Source: Ectocarpus siliculosus (Eukaryota > Sar > Phaeophyceae > Ectocarpales > Ectocarpaceae). Taken from it: DNA of 64,000 nt. The translations under genes were made by a program, and so were the position numbers. Shown here piece by piece: positions 62,501 to 64,000 of the stretch. The first letter of the stretch is position 1; every line of letters begins with the position of its first letter. The DNA is taken from positions 6,018,547 through 6,082,546 of the forward strand of contig FN649727.1 in assembly GCA_000310025.1 (NCBI GenBank). The letters run 5' to 3'. The notes below the pieces were generated by a model. That model did no database searches. It was not told where the DNA came from and was given only the letters and a program-made list of their open reading frames with translations.

Positions 62501-64000
62501 CGACGGCCGAACTGTGGAGAGAGCTCTTTAGGAAGTAAGGACGGCACTCCGTCTCGAAAGGTGGCGTGACGCGTTTTCAACGACAAAAACCTACACAGTA
62601 CACAAAAAGCACGCTCCCCTTGAACGCCCGGCCCTTTCTTTCTCTTCATCTTCCTAACCTCAAGCCAGTGTTCCTTCTCCCTTTTATCAGCGCCCTTTCC
62701 CGAGGGAGGGGGGTCGATGTCCTCCAGGCACCGCACCGCGGCCTCCTTGACGGCCTTGAGCCGCGACCAGCCGCGGAACGCCTCCACCTTCTCAGTTCGA
62801 CGAGCAGCCGCCCGAACGTTTCTTTGTCGAGATACCTGTGGTGGCCACGAAAAGTAGTTAAAAGGGTTGACTTTGGTCCTGGTACATTGGTGTAAAAACG
62901 AAATACAGCACCAACAAGTACCTGTGGGGACGGGAAGAAGGGTAGCACATAGTTTTGTTACCGACGCTTTGCGTCCGTCCATGAATTTGGTCAGTTTTTC
63001 AATCACCGTTTCTTTGTGGCGCTTGATTTGCCTCTTGCTCTTTTCCAGATCTCCTTCTACCCCCTGCCGTGCGTCTGAGATGGCGTGTGCGTACTTCATT
63101 CCCTGTCCCCGCATGATGTCCAGCGTGGTGGACGCGATGAGGTTCTTGTTGGGCCGCACCAGCCCCTTTCCCCCGGAGAAATCGAACCTGTTCGGTTTCG
63201 ATCGATGGATGTGTTGGTCAGGGGTGGCGGAGAAAGGACGGCGTGGCTCACGGGAGTGTTGGGTTATGGTTGTTCGAACGCGATAGCGGCGGCGGCGGCG
63301 GCAGTATCACGTGTTGTGTTCCATGCCCGGCGCCTTGTTCGGTGTCGGCATCGAATAGCAACAGTGAAATGAGCTATAGGACGCGCTCGAGCAACCGGAA
63401 CGTCTTTTGAGTGCCTTATCTACCTATGTAGTCTAGCTGGCAGTTCGCGTGTCTGTCCAACAAACAGATCTTGCTTCTGTCGTTTACGTCTTTGTTTGTG
63501 CTTCTGGACAAGGTGACAGCTGGAGGTCGAAATTCGCACAACGTACCGATGCCGCTCCTTGGCTTCCAAAGCGTTCCCATCGAAAATACACGTGACCGAC
63601 AACGACAGATTTCCTTTTCGAAACAGAAGTTCGGGTACGTCAGTGAAACAAACGGGTGTAACGTGGATGTTGTCCAAGATTGAACAAGAAACTATCATAG
63701 CCCGGTTTGAGAAATACCGTACAAAATATCGCCCACGCTATAAAGCTGGGCCTACGTTGTAACCAAACCTCGGGGGCTTCCAAACTCCCCCTGGACGGAA
63801 CGCCTCTTCGTCCGGTATCCGAAACCGCCGGGTGTCTTTAACCCGAGTCCACCCCTCATGGGCACGTCGCGCGTCCTCTTCCTTTTCCAGGCGGGCTTCC
63901 TGTTGCAGCACAAGCAGCGCCAGCAAGAAGTACAACGGACGACAAAGAAACTGAAACTCATGTGAGAACGAGTGTGTGAGCTTTCCTCTCTTCGAATGTA
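48607..64000 (-). CDS. very large EF-hand plus fibronectin type III multidomain protein, 5' end beyond the window
   Basis: At least 24 exons on the minus strand; the start lies past 64000. Approximate exons: 63899-63766, 63190-62955, 62835-62640, 61871-61783, 61560-61320, 61090-60990, 60530-60455, 60338-60226, 59532-59285, 59110-58820, 58330-58135, 57530-57400, 57038-56923, 56500-56275, 56090-55725, 55305-55195, 55005-54885, 54440-54040, 53650-53540, 53190-53005, 52560-52225, 51750-51405, 51180-50955, 50470-49920, and a terminal exon 48820-48607. The last junction is exact: a phase-2 donor at 49920 meets an acceptor whose phase-2 frame runs to a stop at 48607. The N-terminal part seen is charged and coiled-coil-prone, the middle has several EF-hands, and the rest has four or five FN3 modules. 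There is no signal peptide or membrane helix in what is visible, so a cytoplasmic or axonemal calcium-responsive scaffold is a guess. Inner exon edges are approximate. Confidence 0.65.
52225..54440 (-). other. second FN3/EF-hand interleaved block
   Basis: An FN3 start (PRAPRINV, VRVRWDA) at about 54.4 kb is followed by EF-hand-like FSQFDRDGRGVIDPLEV near 53.6 kb and REAFTELDRGGDGIDGALS near 53.1 kb. FN3-like CEVAGLAPNTLYHFRVRAVN follows at about 52.3 kb. The middle is low-complexity and exon limits are uncertain. Confidence 0.55.
54885..56500 (-). other. FN3 module interrupted by an EF-hand pair
   Basis: Within the large gene, FN3 strands A-B (APVAVKLAPTEVTLQW) end at about 56275. The next exon (about 56090-55725) codes for two EF-hands, FDALDEYDDGQVSREEF and FDAIEANDDDFISWDEV. 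The FN3 then resumes with HFVVEVCTSQGRDRWKEV at about 55.25 kb and LEAGTGYRFRVRPTNCEG at about 54.93 kb. The first loop has acceptable calcium ligands; the second starts with Glu and is less canonical. Confidence 0.65.
56541..56574. repeat. (GA)n microsatellite
   Basis: GA repeat followed by related GACA units up to about 56610, in an intron of the EF-hand/FN3 gene. Confidence 0.9.

Overview
The window looks like nuclear DNA of an intron-rich eukaryotic alga, most likely a brown alga or other stramenopile (Ectocarpus-like). This is inferred from GT-AG introns of about 0.2-1.8 kb, long untranslated gaps, G/C homopolymers, G-patch, Pol I, axonemal and EF-hand/fibronectin genes, and a plastid-type phosphate translocator family. 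No prokaryotic operons, rRNA or tRNA genes were recognised. Exon models were built by hand from splice-site phase and family motifs; no alignment or search was run.

Layout: 780-8807 (-) is a nine-exon GT31 glycosyltransferase. An imperfect palindrome lies at about 9.50-10.20 kb. 11572-15233 (-) is an FAD synthase (PAPS-reductase type) with a C-terminal hydrophobic tail. 16458-22598 (-) and 23463-28334 (+) are head-to-head paralogues that each fuse a polysaccharide pyruvyl transferase to a triose-phosphate/PEP translocator-like membrane domain. A 100-N gap at 29002-29101 is flanked by two readings of the same DNA, so it is probably an assembly artefact. 32677-34673 (-) is the RNA polymerase I subunit RPA43, divergent from the G-patch gene PinX1/GNO1 at 34951-35964 (+). 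37003-38246 is a mobile-element candidate with perfect 30-bp terminal inverted repeats. 39324-41714 (-) is a DUF1826 gene. 44927-47931 (+) is a SHIPPO/ODF3-like (PG-rich repeat) gene with a dispersed repeat in its first intron. 48607 to beyond 64000 (-) is a very large EF-hand plus fibronectin-III gene.

The most interesting system is the pyruvyl transferase-translocator fusion. Pyruvyl transferases use phosphoenolpyruvate (PEP) as donor, and the translocator half belongs to the family that carries PEP and other phosphorylated C3 compounds. The simplest reading is one polypeptide that brings PEP into a secretory compartment and uses it there to pyruvylate glycans. The plus copy keeps the expected motifs. 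The minus copy is intact in frame and splicing, but has lost key residues in both halves, which suggests a pseudoenzyme or a neofunctionalised partner. A GT31 glycosyltransferase 8 kb away may act in the same compartment, but linkage alone is weak evidence in a eukaryote.
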